A stretch of DNA of 64,000 bases from Trabulsiella odontotermitis (GCF_001297775.1 NZ_LIFX01000011.1:144652-208651), one strand, 5' to 3'. Positions 17,816 through 26,921 are shown, numbered from the stretch's first letter. The notes: generated by a model from the letters alone, not told the origin. Translations and numbers: made by a program.

Positions 17816-19234
17816 ATGGAAACCAATATCGTAGAAGTTGAGAATTTTGTTCAGCAGTCTGAAGAGAGACGAAGTAGCGCGTTTGCGCGCGAAGTAAAAC
17901 ACTACCTCGAACGTTACCCGCAAACGCAGTATGTCGATGTTCTGTTAACCGATCTGAACGGCTGCTTCCGTGGCAAACGTATTCCGGTTTCGGGGTTACG
18001 TAAGTTAGAGAAGGGCTGCTATTTCCCGGCCTCAGTATTCGCGATGGATATCCTCGGCAATGTGGTTGAAGAAGCCGGGTTAGGGCAGGAGCTGGGTGAG
18101 CCGGATCGCAGTTGCGTCCCTGTGCCGGGCACGCTGACACCGTCCGCAGCAGACCCTGAGTTTATCGGCCAGATGATGCTGACCATGCTGGATGAAGATG
18201 GCGCTCCCTTTGACGTTGAGCCGCGGAACGTACTGAACCGACTCTGGCAGCAGCTTCGCCAGCGCGGTCTGCACCCCGTGGTAGCGGTAGAGCTGGAGTT
18301 CTATTTACTGGACCGGCAGCGTGACGCAGAAGGATATCTCCAGCCGCCGTGCGCACCTGGCACGCAGGATCGCAATATGCAAAGCCAGGTCTATTCCGTT
18401 GACAACCTGAACCATTTCGCCGACGTGCTGACGGATATCGACGATTTAGCGCGCATGCAACTGATCCCCGCCGATGGCGCGGTTGCTGAAGCCTCGCCCG
18501 GACAATTCGAAATCAACCTGCATCATACCGACAACGTACTGGATGCCTGCGACGATGCGCTGGCGCTGAAGCGTCTGGTTCGTCTGGTGGCCGAGAAGCA
18601 TAAGATGCACGCCACATTTATGGCGAAGCCGTATGAAGAGCACGCGGGCAGCGGGATGCATATTCACATCAGTGTGCTGAATAATAAAGGCGAAAACGTA
18701 CTGGCAGACGCCGATGGCGAAGATTCGACCACTCTGAAGCGGGCACTGGCGGGAATGATAGACCTGATGCCTGCCTCTATGGCACTGTTAGCGCCTAACG
18801 TAAATTCGTATCGCCGTTTCCAGCCTGGCATGTATGTGCCGACGCAGGCGTCGTGGGGGCACAACAACCGGACGGTTGCGCTGCGAATTCCCTGCGGCGA
18901 TCGCGATAACCATCGTGTGGAATACCGTGTAGCCGGTGCAGATGCCAACCCATATCTGGTGATGGCCACCCTGCTGGCGGGCATTTTGCACGGTCTGGAT
19001 AACGATCTGCCGTTACCCACAGAGGTTGAAGGTAACGGGCTGGAGCAGGACGGCTTACCGTTCCCGATCCGCCAGAGCGACGCGTTGTGTGAATTTACAG
19101 AAAATGCCGCGTTGCGCAAGCTGCTGGGGGCGCGTTTTTGCCACGTTTATCACGCCTGCAAGAACGACGAGTTAATCCAGTTTGAGCGTCTCATTACCGA
19201 TACCGAAATCGAGTGGATGCTGAAAAACGCCTGA
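17816..19234 (+). CDS. puuA: Gamma-glutamylputrescine synthetase
   Basis: PuuA ligates glutamate to putrescine with ATP, the first step of the gamma-glutamylated putrescine pathway. At 472 residues it equals E. coli PuuA. It is a glutamine-synthetase-fold protein: DVLLTDLNGCFRGKRIP in the beta-grasp N-domain, VELEFYLLD, the metal-binding HAGSGMHIHIS, and the ATP/glutamate-binding NSYRRFQPG and NRTVALRIP. It is divergent from puuD; a PuuR box lies in the shared promoter region. puuP follows after a 349-bp gap. Confidence 0.96.
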   Translation: METNIVEVENFVQQSEERRSSAFAREVKHYLERYPQTQYVDVLLTDLNGCFRGKRIPVSGLRKLEKGCYFPASVFAMDILGNVVEEAGLGQELGEPDRSCVPVPGTLTPSAADPEFIGQMMLTMLDEDGAPFDVEPRNVLNRLWQQLRQRGLHPVVAVELEFYLLDRQRDAEGYLQPPCAPGTQDRNMQSQVYSVDNLNHFADVLTDIDDLARMQLIPADGAVAEASPGQFEINLHHTDNVLDACDDALALKRLVRLVAEKHKMHATFMAKPYEEHAGSGMHIHISVLNNKGENVLADADGEDSTTLKRALAGMIDLMPASMALLAPNVNSYRRFQPGMYVPTQASWGHNNRTVALRIPCGDRDNHRVEYRVAGADANPYLVMATLLAGILHGLDNDLPLPTEVEGNGLEQDGLPFPIRQSDALCEFTENAALRKLLGARFCHVYHACKNDELIQFERLITDTEIEWMLKNA

Positions 19235-19583
19235 TTGTCGGGCGAAACCCACAGATAAGACCGTAGCATCATGCTGCCTGCGCGGAGGCGGGCAGCCAGA
19301 CATTGCAGGAAATCCTGCCATTTCCCGTATGTCGCGTTATGGAGCGCTGGCGGCATCGGGTCTTCAGAAACACGACAGATTTTGTGACGAGGAAATGAGA
19401 TGATGCAGATGTTTAAATACCCGCATGGCGAGGGCGGTTGCCTGAGCCGCTGTGAGTGCGGACCACTCCCGCACCGTGAACGCTTCTTTACCCCCGATCT
19501 CACACGATTTACCCCCTTGCTAAGCAGGTGTGTTCTAAGGAAACAACGAACGCAAACCACTGCAGGCAAAGGGGGGAAAGGGC
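19235..19583 (+). other. Long puuA-puuP intergenic leader
   Basis: These 349 bp contain two small hairpins without T tracts, GCTGCC (19273-19278) / GGCAGC (19291-19296) and GCAGGA-AA-TCCTGC (about 19305-19318), and then a reading frame with a good ribosome site (19400-19594). I see no other gene. Confidence 0.55.
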
Positions 19584-19594
19584 ATGGCGGCTAA
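19400..19594 (+). CDS. Possible leader ORF overlapping the puuP start
   Basis: A 64-codon frame begins [13 protein letters not shown] with GAGG seven bases before the first ATG, a better ribosome site than most in the window. It is rich in Arg and Cys, and ends GKGGKGHGG with its stop 11 bases inside puuP. Its last codons contain the puuP Shine-Dalgarno, so ribosomes reading it would reach the puuP ATG. The overlap is identical in length and phase to that before plaP. It may be regulatory rather than a functional protein. Confidence 0.4.
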   Translation: MMQMFKYPHGEGGCLSRCECGPLPHRERFFTPDLTRFTPLLSRCVLRKQRTQTTAGKGGKGHGG

Positions 19595-20975
19595 CTCCTC
19601 TCTGAATACATCAACGCAGGCGGGCAAACCGCAACTGCGTAAATCCCTCAAGCTCTGGCAGGTCGTGGTGATGGGGCTGGCTTACCTGACGCCGATGACC
19701 GTGTTTGATACTTTCGGTATTGTTTCCGGCATCAGTGACGGTCACGTTCCGGCCTCTTATTTACTGGCGCTGGCCGGAGTGCTGTTCACCGCCATCAGCT
19801 ATGGCAAACTGGTGCGCCAGTTCCCGCAGGCGGGCTCCGCCTACACCTACGCGCAAAAAGCGATTAACCCGCACGTCGGTTTTATGGTCGGCTGGTCGTC
19901 GCTGCTTGATTATCTGTTCCTGCCGATGATCAACGTGTTGCTGGCGAAGATTTACCTCACCGCGTTGTTCCCCGGTGTCCCGCCGTGGGTATGGGTGGTG
20001 ACGTTTGTGGCGATCCTGACGGCCGCCAACCTGAAGAGCGTCAACCTGGTGGCGAACTTTAACGCGCTGTTTGTGCTGGTGCAGATAGCCATCATCGTGG
20101 TCTTTATTTACCTGGTGGTGGACGGACTGCATAAAGGCGAGGGCGTCGGGACAGTCTGGTCGCTGCAGCCGTTTATCAGCCAGAACGCGCATCTGATCCC
20201 GATTATTACCGGCGCCACTATCGTCTGTTTCTCGTTCCTCGGTTTTGACGCGGTGACGACGCTGTCGGAAGAGACGCCGGATGCGGCAAAAACCATCCCG
20301 AAAGCGATTTTCCTCACCGCGCTGTACGGCGGGTTGATCTTCATCGCTGCGTCATTCTTTATGCAGCTGTTTTTCCCGGATATCAGCCGCTTTAAAGATC
20401 CCGATGCCGCATTGCCGGAAATCGCGCTGTACGTCGGCGGTAAGCTGTTCCAGTCCATTTTCCTGTGCACCACGTTTGTGAATACACTGGCGTCAGGGCT
20501 GGCGTCACATGCCAGCGTGTCACGCCTGTTGTACGTCATGGGGCGCGACAACGTATTCCCGGAGAAGTATTTCGGTTACGTGCACCCGAAGTGGCGCACT
20601 CCGGCGCTGAACGTGATCATGGTGGGCATTGTGGCGCTGTCGGCTCTGTTTTTCGATCTCGTCACCGCCACGGCACTGATTAACTTTGGCGCGCTGGTGG
20701 CCTTCACTTTCGTAAACCTGTCGGTGTTTAACCACTTCTGGCGCCGGGAAGGGCGTAACAAAACCTGGCAGGAGAAACTGCATTATCTGATCCTGCCGCT
20801 GATTGGCGCCGCCACGGTCGCTGTGCTGTGGATTAACCTTGAGATCACCTCGCTGACGCTGGGGCTGGTCTGGGCGGGTGTCGGGGTTGTCTACCTTGGT
20901 TGGCTGACGCAGCGTTTCCGCAAGCCACCGCCGCAGTTCGACGGCGCAAAAGCGGAGCAGGCGTGGGAATCCTGA
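19584..20975 (+). CDS. puuP: Putrescine importer PuuP (APC family)
   Basis: A 463-residue proton-driven putrescine transporter of the inner membrane, needed in E. coli for growth on putrescine as nitrogen source. About twelve membrane segments; [41 protein letters not shown] and [23 protein letters not shown] match E. coli PuuP. The start follows AAAGGGGGGAAAGGGC. It is paralogous to PlaP at 1787, sharing long identical stretches. In E. coli puuP and puuA are also adjacent, but there puuP precedes puuA in gene numbering. Confidence 0.95.
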   Translation: MAANSSLNTSTQAGKPQLRKSLKLWQVVVMGLAYLTPMTVFDTFGIVSGISDGHVPASYLLALAGVLFTAISYGKLVRQFPQAGSAYTYAQKAINPHVGFMVGWSSLLDYLFLPMINVLLAKIYLTALFPGVPPWVWVVTFVAILTAANLKSVNLVANFNALFVLVQIAIIVVFIYLVVDGLHKGEGVGTVWSLQPFISQNAHLIPIITGATIVCFSFLGFDAVTTLSEETPDAAKTIPKAIFLTALYGGLIFIAASFFMQLFFPDISRFKDPDAALPEIALYVGGKLFQSIFLCTTFVNTLASGLASHASVSRLLYVMGRDNVFPEKYFGYVHPKWRTPALNVIMVGIVALSALFFDLVTATALINFGALVAFTFVNLSVFNHFWRREGRNKTWQEKLHYLILPLIGAATVAVLWINLEITSLTLGLVWAGVGVVYLGWLTQRFRKPPPQFDGAKAEQAWES

Positions 20976-20999
20976 GAGGTAAACGTCCGGAATGGAGAA

Positions 21000-21018
21000 T
21001 AAATCGGCAAACGATTTA
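21000..21018 (+). other. Small hairpin after puuP
   Basis: TAAATCG-GCAAA-CGATTTA is a perfect 7-bp inverted repeat 25 bp after the puuP stop. It has no T tract, so it may be a 3' end stabiliser rather than a terminator. Confidence 0.35.
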
Positions 21019-21035
21019 AATAGTGAAAACAGACT

Positions 21036-21064
21036 TTGACAAGCCCGGGGTGCCTCGTTAATAT
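21036..21064 (+). promoter_or_regulatory. Strong sigma-70 promoter of tRNA-Asn (21083)
   Basis: TTGACA (21036-21041), a 17-bp spacer, TAATAT (21059-21064) and a GCGCCCC discriminator typical of stringently controlled stable-RNA promoters. Confidence 0.9.
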
Positions 21065-21082
21065 GCGCCCCGTTCACACGAT

Positions 21083-21158
21083 TCCTCTGTAGTTCAGTCG
21101 GTAGAACGGCGGACTGTTAATCCGTATGTCACTGGTTCGAGTCCAGTCAGAGGAGCCA
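21083..21158 (+). tRNA. tRNA-Asn (GTT)
   Basis: A complete 76-base tRNA on the plus strand with anticodon GTT and encoded CCA, identical to the other three copies but in the opposite orientation. Its 3' end borders the accessory region. Confidence 0.98.
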
Positions 21159-21165
21159 TATTTAG

Positions 21166-21200
21166 AAAAGCCCGCTCAAGGAAACTTAAGCGGGCTTTTT
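21166..21200 (+). terminator. Terminator of tRNA-Asn (21083)
   Basis: AAAAGCCCGCT (21166-21176) pairs with AGCGGGCTTTT, with an inner AAG/CTT extension around a GAAA loop, and a T run follows. It differs in sequence from the terminator shared by the other three copies. Confidence 0.85.
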
Positions 21201-21219
21201 GCTATGAGCGAGGAGCGGA
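21201..21219. repeat. Short dispersed repeat, copy 1
   Basis: GCTATGAGCGAGGAGCGG (21201-21218) is repeated exactly at 49318-49335. The copy at 49315 shows the full element TCCGCT-N10-AGCGG; here the left arm is degraded. Confidence 0.6.
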
Positions 21220-21307
21220 CCTTTAGTTGCAAGAAACCTACAAAAGCCACAAGAACTACGCCCTCAAAAAGAGCATAAATTTCCGGCTACATTGGATCAT
21301 CAGATAA

Positions 21308-22354
21308 TTAAGCGTTGTTTCTCTCATGCTCAATGAGCCATTCTTTGCGCGAAATGCCACCACCATAGCCTGTCATCTCTCCATTTTTGCCAATTATCCT
21401 GTGACAAGGGATCACAATCGCAATCCGGTTTGCACCATTAGCTGCAGCGACGGCACGCACAGCATTTGGCTTATTAATACGTAGTGAAATGGCCTGATAG
21501 TGTGAAGTCTGCCCATAGGGAACCGCACGCAACTCATGCCAGACGGATTGTTGAAAATCGCTGCCCGGGGCATCTACAGAGAGATCAAACTGTTGGCGAG
21601 TACCAGCAAAATACTCGCTGATTTCTTTTACTGTCTGCCGGGTGTGGCTGTTTTCTCCGGTGACAATTCTGGCGTTAAATAAACGCTGGATATCGCGAAA
21701 TTCTGTTTCTAACATCCGGCGATCGGTAAACTCCAGTAGACAGACTCCCCTCTCTGTAGCACAGACAAACATAGGTCCAAGCGTAGTGGTAAACCGGTGA
21801 ATGACAATCACCTGGGTTGCCTGAGTCGGAGCGGCTCCAGTAAGCCGCTTGTAGGTGTAACCAAACCCGCTCAGGGATTCATAGCCATTGCCCAGCGCAA
21901 CGTCAGTAGCTGCTCGTCCGCTTTTCAGCTCCTGCAGGGCAACGTTCACCCGCTGCATTCGCTGGAACGCCTGAAAAGTGATGCCGTGATGTTGCAGGAA
22001 CCAGCGTCTTACCCGCTCCGGACTGATTCCGTGCTGGCGAAGCTGCTCGTCAGCTACACGGGATTTAATATCACGCCTGACAAGCGCAAGCGCCTGTTCA
22101 ACAAATAATGGCGCGCTGTGCGCATTTTCAGCGGGTCTGCAGACCTTACATGGACGGAAGCCGTCCGCAAGAGCAGATTTGGCATCTTTATAAAATTCGA
22201 CGTTTTCGCGTTTAGGTTTTCGTGCCCGGCATACAGAAATGCAGAATACGCCAGTGGTTTTGACGCCAACAAAAAAAACGCCGGTGTATTCTGAAGCTCG
22301 TTCGAGTAATGCCTGATACCAGATATCACACAAATTCTTATCGATTATTTTCAT
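21308..22354 (-). CDS. Ada-like methylphosphotriester / O6-methylguanine-DNA methyltransferase and regulator
   Basis: A 348-residue protein with the domain order of Ada. The zinc domain has four Cys in TTGVFCISVCRAR and GFRPCKVCRP (methylphosphotriester acceptor and DNA-damage sensor). An AraC helix-turn-helix (DEQLRQHGISPERVRRWFLQHHG) follows. The C-terminal O6-methylguanine methyltransferase has the active-site PCHRIIG and an N-lobe. The start chosen (MKIIDKNL) lies inside the upstream PEP-mutase-like gene, a 17-bp overlap, with AAGGA about 10 bases before it. It could be a second Ada besides a chromosomal one not seen here. Confidence 0.9.
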   Translation of the reverse strand: MKIIDKNLCDIWYQALLERASEYTGVFFVGVKTTGVFCISVCRARKPKRENVEFYKDAKSALADGFRPCKVCRPAENAHSAPLFVEQALALVRRDIKSRVADEQLRQHGISPERVRRWFLQHHGITFQAFQRMQRVNVALQELKSGRAATDVALGNGYESLSGFGYTYKRLTGAAPTQATQVIVIHRFTTTLGPMFVCATERGVCLLEFTDRRMLETEFRDIQRLFNARIVTGENSHTRQTVKEISEYFAGTRQQFDLSVDAPGSDFQQSVWHELRAVPYGQTSHYQAISLRINKPNAVRAVAAANGANRIAIVIPCHRIIGKNGEMTGYGGGISRKEWLIEHERNNA

Positions 22355-23114
22355 CACCAAAAAGTCCTTCAAACGTCTGACGAGTTCGAATCGCATGCAT
22401 TACATCAGTCAGCGTTGACTGCATGGCTGAATGAACAAAATTGCCCATTGAAATGCGGCTTACCCCGGCCAGTTTCAGCCTGTCGAACGACGGAAGATGA
22501 GGCATACACATGACATTCAGAGGCAGACCCGTTGCCTCTGCAATGAGGCTGATATCTTTCTCAGACGTCAGACAGGGAACAAAAAGGCCGTCAGCACCTG
22601 CAGCTTTATAGCTCTGACCCCGAAATATCGTCTCCTGCAATGCACCTTCATGCCCGAGCAGGTAAGTGTCAGTCCGGATGTTCAGAAAGAGGCTACAATT
22701 TTCGCTTCTCAGCTTAGTGCATATTTTTCTCAGATTACGCGAAAAATCAGAGACATCGTCAAGCTGACGAACTCCGTTTATGACTCTGCTGTCTTCAAGG
22801 TTAACACCTGATACGCCGGTCTGAGCAAGGCGCCTGAGATTGGTTGCTATTTCTTCGGCTGAATCACCATACCCTGCTTCCACGTCAATGCTCAATGGCA
22901 GGTTGCTGACAGCCCGAATACGGGTGACCATATAAAATAACTCATCAAACGGCATTTCCTGCCCGTCTTCATATCCCAGTATGGATGCTATTGCAGCACT
23001 GGACGTTCCCAGTACCTGATAACCTGCTTCTTGCGCTGCGACAGCGCTGGCTGCATCCCAGATATTAGCGATGAGAAGGGGTTCATATTGGTTGTGGAGT
23101 TCTGCAAAGTTCAT
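22338..23114 (-). CDS. Isocitrate lyase / PEP mutase superfamily protein
   Basis: A 258-residue TIM-barrel protein of the ICL/PEPM superfamily. Supporting motifs are NIWDAASAVAAQEAGYQVLGTSSAA, LSIDVEAGYGDS (metal-binding region) and the loop GVNLEDSR. The lyase signature KKCGH of isocitrate lyase is absent, so the substrate is some other 2-oxo or phosphono acid or unknown. I chose the second ATG, with AAGGG seven bases upstream. It overlaps the ada-like gene by 17 bp, implying co-translation. Confidence 0.85.
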   Translation of the reverse strand: MNFAELHNQYEPLLIANIWDAASAVAAQEAGYQVLGTSSAAIASILGYEDGQEMPFDELFYMVTRIRAVSNLPLSIDVEAGYGDSAEEIATNLRRLAQTGVSGVNLEDSRVINGVRQLDDVSDFSRNLRKICTKLRSENCSLFLNIRTDTYLLGHEGALQETIFRGQSYKAAGADGLFVPCLTSEKDISLIAEATGLPLNVMCMPHLPSFDRLKLAGVSRISMGNFVHSAMQSTLTDVMHAIRTRQTFEGLFGDENNR

Positions 23115-23392
23115 GTTCATACCCTTTCAATGGATTGAAAATGAATCTAAGCATTCAGTAAAAATGTCACAACCGAAATTCAGACGACCATTTTTTAGCA
23201 AACACAGCCTGAACCCGGTGGCGGACCAGTCTGAAACTTTCAACGTCCGCTTCGCCGTCATCCATTCTGGAAAAATCAATATTCGCCAGTGCGCCTGCCA
23301 TATCGGAATAGTGAATGTCCGTATAGCGCAGTGAGTCGGTATAGGTGTTTGTGGTAGCATCAGCTCTATTGCATTGCACCTCGTCATTGCGG
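23115..23392. other. No convincing gene
   Basis: Short open frames exist on both strands, for example a 70-codon frame on the minus strand ending near 23167, but none has a ribosome site or family resemblance I recognise. The stretch joins the ada operon to the remnant regulator and may hold decayed mobile DNA. Confidence 0.4.
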
Positions 23393-23434
23393 TGTAATTA
23401 CAACATAACCATGCTACGGAATTTGTAATTACAA
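23393..23434 (+). promoter_or_regulatory. Twin palindromes upstream of the ribbon-helix-helix remnant
   Basis: The 10-bp palindrome TGTAATTACA occurs at 23393-23402 and again at 23425-23434, spaced 32 bp (about three helical turns), the second abutting the ATG at 23435. The arrangement suggests cooperative binding by a small dimeric repressor that controls its own gene. Confidence 0.5.
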
Positions 23435-23566
23435 TGTCGACACAAAAAGCGAAAACCGATCAGTACCAAATCAGACTTTCTCATGAGTTTCGTGCGCAGC
23501 TTGAAGAGCAAGCGCGTAAGGATGGCGACAGCGCGCTGACATCAGTGGGCGCTCATTTTTGGTGAA
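23435..23566 (+). pseudogene. Truncated ribbon-helix-helix (Arc/antitoxin-like) regulator
   Basis: Forty-three codons start at an ATG directly after a palindrome: MSTQKAKTDQYQIRLSHEFR and then a LEEQARKDGDS helix, the strand-helix pattern of Arc/MetJ-type proteins or antitoxins. The second helix and C-terminus are missing; the frame runs into unrelated sequence (SVGAHFW) and stops inside the 3' end of the convergent hydroxyacid oxidase gene. This looks like a gene cut by the insertion or deletion that placed the catabolic cluster here. Confidence 0.5.
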
Positions 23567-24707
23567 ACGCCCCATTACGCAGGATCCCCGCATCAATCGA
23601 CGCAACCGTCGTTTTGCCGCAAAAGGCCATCGACAAATCGAATTCATTACGAATGATATTTAGCGCCATGGTGACTCCCTCTTCGCCGAGCGCGCCTAAG
23701 CCATACAACATGCTGCGCCCGATATAGGTTCCCTTAGCGCCCAGCGCAATCGCTTTCAGCACATCCTGCCCGGAACGTATTCCACCGTCGAAATGGACTT
23801 CAATATGTTCGCCCACTGCCGCGACGATCTCCGGCAACACGGTGATTGACGAGGACACGCCATCCAGCTGGCGCCCGCCGTGATTGGAAACAATCAGCGC
23901 ATCCGCACCCGCTGCCACCGCCAGACGCGCATCATCCACATCCATAATTCCTTTGACTATCAGCTTGCCGCCCCAGCGCTGTTTAATCCACTCGATATCC
24001 TGCCAGGAGAGATGCGGATCAAACTGTTGCGCGGTCCATTCCACCATCGCATCAATGTTATCAACACCAGTGGCGTGGCCGATGATATTGCCGAAGTTAC
24101 GATGACGTGTGGCAAGCATATTGCGGCACCAGCGTGGTTTGCTGGCAATATTCAGCACGTTACGCAGCGTCATTTTGGGCGGCGTGGACAGGCCATTTTT
24201 GACATCTTTATGGCGCTGACCAAACACCTGGAGATCCATCGTGACGACCAGCGCGCCGCAGTTCGCGGCTTTCGCGCGATCAATCAGGTTCGCAACGAAC
24301 TGGCGATCACGCATGACATACAGCTGAAACCAGAAGGGATGGTAATCTGTCGCCTGCGCCACCGCTTCAATCGAACAAATGCTCATGGTGGAAAGTGTGA
24401 AGGGAATGCCGAACTTTTTCGCTGCACGCGCGGCAAGGATTTCTCCGTCGGGATGGATCATGCCGGTTAACCCGGTGGGCGCAATCGCCACCGGCATCGT
24501 CACGGCCTGTCCGGCCATCATGCTGGCAGTGCTGCGGCGGGCAATATCGACCGCCACTCGCTGGCGAAACTCCAGGCAACGTAAATCGGCTTCGTTGGCG
24601 CGATAGCTGTATTCGGTCCAGGAGCCGCCATCGACATAGTCATAAAACATTTTTGGCACCCGCTTACGCGCCAGCTGCCGTAATTCTTCAATACAGGTTA
24701 TGGTCAC
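23553..24707 (-). CDS. FMN-dependent alpha-hydroxy-acid oxidase/dehydrogenase
   Basis: A 384-residue member of the LldD/glycolate-oxidase TIM-barrel family, which oxidises 2-hydroxy acids to 2-oxo acids. Motifs: RVPKMFYDYVDGGSWTEYSYRAN at the N-terminus, PVAIAPTGLTGMIHPDGE, the FMN-binding LVVTMDLQVFGQRHKD, VKGIMDVDDARLA, and the catalytic SNHGGRQLDG. A GTG start giving VTITCIEELRQLA fits the family better than the more upstream TTG. It is the last gene of the minus-strand transporter-FMO operon. The substrate is unknown; L-lactate-type, mandelate or glycolate are possible. Confidence 0.88.
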   Translation of the reverse strand: MTITCIEELRQLARKRVPKMFYDYVDGGSWTEYSYRANEADLRCLEFRQRVAVDIARRSTASMMAGQAVTMPVAIAPTGLTGMIHPDGEILAARAAKKFGIPFTLSTMSICSIEAVAQATDYHPFWFQLYVMRDRQFVANLIDRAKAANCGALVVTMDLQVFGQRHKDVKNGLSTPPKMTLRNVLNIASKPRWCRNMLATRHRNFGNIIGHATGVDNIDAMVEWTAQQFDPHLSWQDIEWIKQRWGGKLIVKGIMDVDDARLAVAAGADALIVSNHGGRQLDGVSSSITVLPEIVAAVGEHIEVHFDGGIRSGQDVLKAIALGAKGTYIGRSMLYGLGALGEEGVTMALNIIRNEFDLSMAFCGKTTVASIDAGILRNGAFHQK

Positions 24708-24762
24708 TTCAGCTATCCAGAACAATGTGGCTAAATAACGGTTATTTAGCCACGGGCCATTA

Positions 24763-26010
24763 TTATTTTACGTAGTCGGTATAGGCGTTCTGCAAAACAA
24801 TATGATCGGCAATGTATTTTGCATCATGCCATACGCCATAAATAAAGGATGATGCGCGGTTGACCAGATTCGGCAGGCCGAGAAAATAAACGCCGCGTTC
24901 TGCGGAAATACCGCGTTTATGGAATGGCAGGCCCTTTTCGTCGAAGGCATCCACCTGCAGCCAGCTAAAATCAAACTTAAAACCGGTCGCCCAGATAATC
25001 GTGGTAATACCTGCCGCGGCAATATCTAACTGTGCCAGCGGATTGCGCAAACATTCCGGATCCGGCAGTAGCTCCCATGCCTGCGGCTCTGGCGGCAGAT
25101 CCAGGCCGTTGCGTTCAATGTAGGCATCCGCATCGCGCAGTACGTCAAAGTAGGCTTTGTCACCCGCAACGATATTCTCAGCCAGTCCGTCGGCAAAATG
25201 CAGCACACCGTTATCCCAGCTTCGGGTGATACCCACCAGCGTAATGCCCATATGCGCCAGGCGGCGGAAATCCACGGTTTTACCACCTTCATAACCGCTC
25301 ACCGCGAAGGCCACATGCTCTTTCTTCGGGGTGATTTTAACCTCATCCCACAGCCCGAGCGCGCCGAGCCACCAGCAGTAATCACGGTTGCGATAAGAGC
25401 GCGGCGGACGATAATGTTCGCCGACCGACAGATAAACGTCTCGGCCCGATTTACGCAACTCTTCGGCAATTTGGGTACCGGAAGCGCCTGCGCCGACCAC
25501 CAGCACGCCGCCCGCAGGCAGTTGCTGTGGATTTTTGTAGACCGAAGAGTGCATCTGATGCAACCCGGCGCTTTCCGGCACGATCCGGGGAAATGACGGT
25601 TTCTGGAACGGGCCGGTGGCGGCCACCACATTGTCGGCCTCAAATTCACCGGCAGATGTCACCACGCGGAATCCGCTGCGTCCTGCCAGACGCGTAACCT
25701 GATGCACGTCAACGCCAGTGCGCACTGGTGCATCAATCATCTTTGCATAGTCTTCGAAATACTGGGCCATCCGTTCTTTCGGTGGAAAGGCCTCCTGGGA
25801 AATATTATCGAATTTCAGCGACGGAAAGCGGTCATGCCAGGCCGGACCGTTCGCCACCAGCGAATCCCAGCGTTCAGAGCGCCAGCGTTCAGCGATGCGG
25901 CTGCGCTCCAGGACGACATGAGGCACCCCCATCAGCGCCAGATGTTCACTCATGGCAATACCGGCCTGACCGGCGCCGACAATAACGGTATTAATTTTCT
26001 CTGCTGACAT
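24763..26010 (-). CDS. Flavin-containing monooxygenase-like NAD(P)/FAD oxidoreductase
   Basis: A 415-residue flavoprotein. An FAD-binding GAGQAG at about residues 12-17 and an NADPH-binding GAGASG at about 177-182 are separated by an FMO-type segment HQMHSSVYKNP. The C-terminal ATGFKFDFSWL motif is also typical. Such enzymes (class B, YUCCA-like) N- or S-oxygenate or carry out Baeyer-Villiger reactions. The ATG follows GAGG. It lies between the ABC permease and the hydroxyacid oxidase, implying it acts on the imported compound. Confidence 0.88.
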   Translation of the reverse strand: MSAEKINTVIVGAGQAGIAMSEHLALMGVPHVVLERSRIAERWRSERWDSLVANGPAWHDRFPSLKFDNISQEAFPPKERMAQYFEDYAKMIDAPVRTGVDVHQVTRLAGRSGFRVVTSAGEFEADNVVAATGPFQKPSFPRIVPESAGLHQMHSSVYKNPQQLPAGGVLVVGAGASGTQIAEELRKSGRDVYLSVGEHYRPPRSYRNRDYCWWLGALGLWDEVKITPKKEHVAFAVSGYEGGKTVDFRRLAHMGITLVGITRSWDNGVLHFADGLAENIVAGDKAYFDVLRDADAYIERNGLDLPPEPQAWELLPDPECLRNPLAQLDIAAAGITTIIWATGFKFDFSWLQVDAFDEKGLPFHKRGISAERGVYFLGLPNLVNRASSFIYGVWHDAKYIADHIVLQNAYTDYVK

Positions 26011-26101
26011 GTTGAACCTCTAAATATAAGCGACCCTCGATATTTTCATCGCTACGCGTAATCGGGGGTCATATTAATGATAATCAGGCTTTCATTTTTT
26101 C

Positions 26102-26920
26102 TTAATGTCTGGCTTCAACGTTTAATATTTTCCCCAGACCTAAAAACTTATTGGCGATAATTAACATCGCGGCGGTGACGGCAATATAAATAACCGACAG
26201 GGCGGCCAGTGTCGGGTCAGCAAATTCACGCACATAGTTGTACATCGCGACCGGTAGGGTCTGTGTCGCCTGCGTCGTAATAAACAGCGATGCGGTAAAT
26301 TCGTTAAAGGAGAGGATCGCCGCAAACAGCCAGCCGCCAAAGAGACCCGGCAAAATCAACGGCACGGTGATGGTCCACACCACGCGCAGTGGCGATGCGC
26401 CGAGACTAGCCGCCGCCAGCTCAATGCGCTGTTCAAGGTTTTTTAGCGACACATAAACACTGCGCAGCACAAACGGCAGCACCAGAACGATGTGGCAGAA
26501 AATCACCAGCGGATAACCGCGCCCCAGATTGAGTTGCGATACCAGCATTAACAGGCCCAGGCCAATCGTGAAGTGCGGAATGAACAGCGGCGACATCAGC
26601 ACCCCTTCCAGCACCTGCTTGTACGGGAATGAATAGCGCTCAATGGCAATCGCCAGCGTGGTGCCGATGATCACCGCCAGCGACGATGCCCATGCGGTAA
26701 CAATCAGCCCGGAATAAAAGCCGTGACGGAAATCATCGTAATTCACCGCCCGTTCGAACCAGCGCAGCGACCAGCCTTTCGGCGGGAAAAACAATACGGA
26801 GGTGCTGCTGAACGAGGAGATAACCACCACGACAGTCGGCAGCATGACAAAAATCAGAATCGCGGCGACCAGCAGGCGACCTGCCAGCGTCGTCAGTTTA
26901 TCGCTCATCGAACGGGTCAT
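26102..26920 (-). CDS. ABC transporter permease, spermidine/putrescine (PotC/PotI) type
   Basis: A 272-residue inner-membrane permease with six or so membrane segments. The EAA loop ELAAASLGASPLRVVWTITVPLILPGL marks a binding-protein-dependent transporter of the polyamine/opine class. It begins one base after the first permease stop. It should form a heterodimer with the 26922 product and use the ATPase at 33137. Confidence 0.9.
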   Translation of the reverse strand: MTRSMSDKLTTLAGRLLVAAILIFVMLPTVVVVISSFSSTSVLFFPPKGWSLRWFERAVNYDDFRHGFYSGLIVTAWASSLAVIIGTTLAIAIERYSFPYKQVLEGVLMSPLFIPHFTIGLGLLMLVSQLNLGRGYPLVIFCHIVLVLPFVLRSVYVSLKNLEQRIELAAASLGASPLRVVWTITVPLILPGLFGGWLFAAILSFNEFTASLFITTQATQTLPVAMYNYVREFADPTLAALSVIYIAVTAAMLIIANKFLGLGKILNVEARH

Positions 26921-26921
26921 A

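Noticed and set aside
23167..23379. A 70-codon minus-strand frame in the gap beside the remnant regulator
   Set aside because: No ribosome site or family match; overlaps other equally long frames on both strands, so I describe the gap as without a convincing gene.
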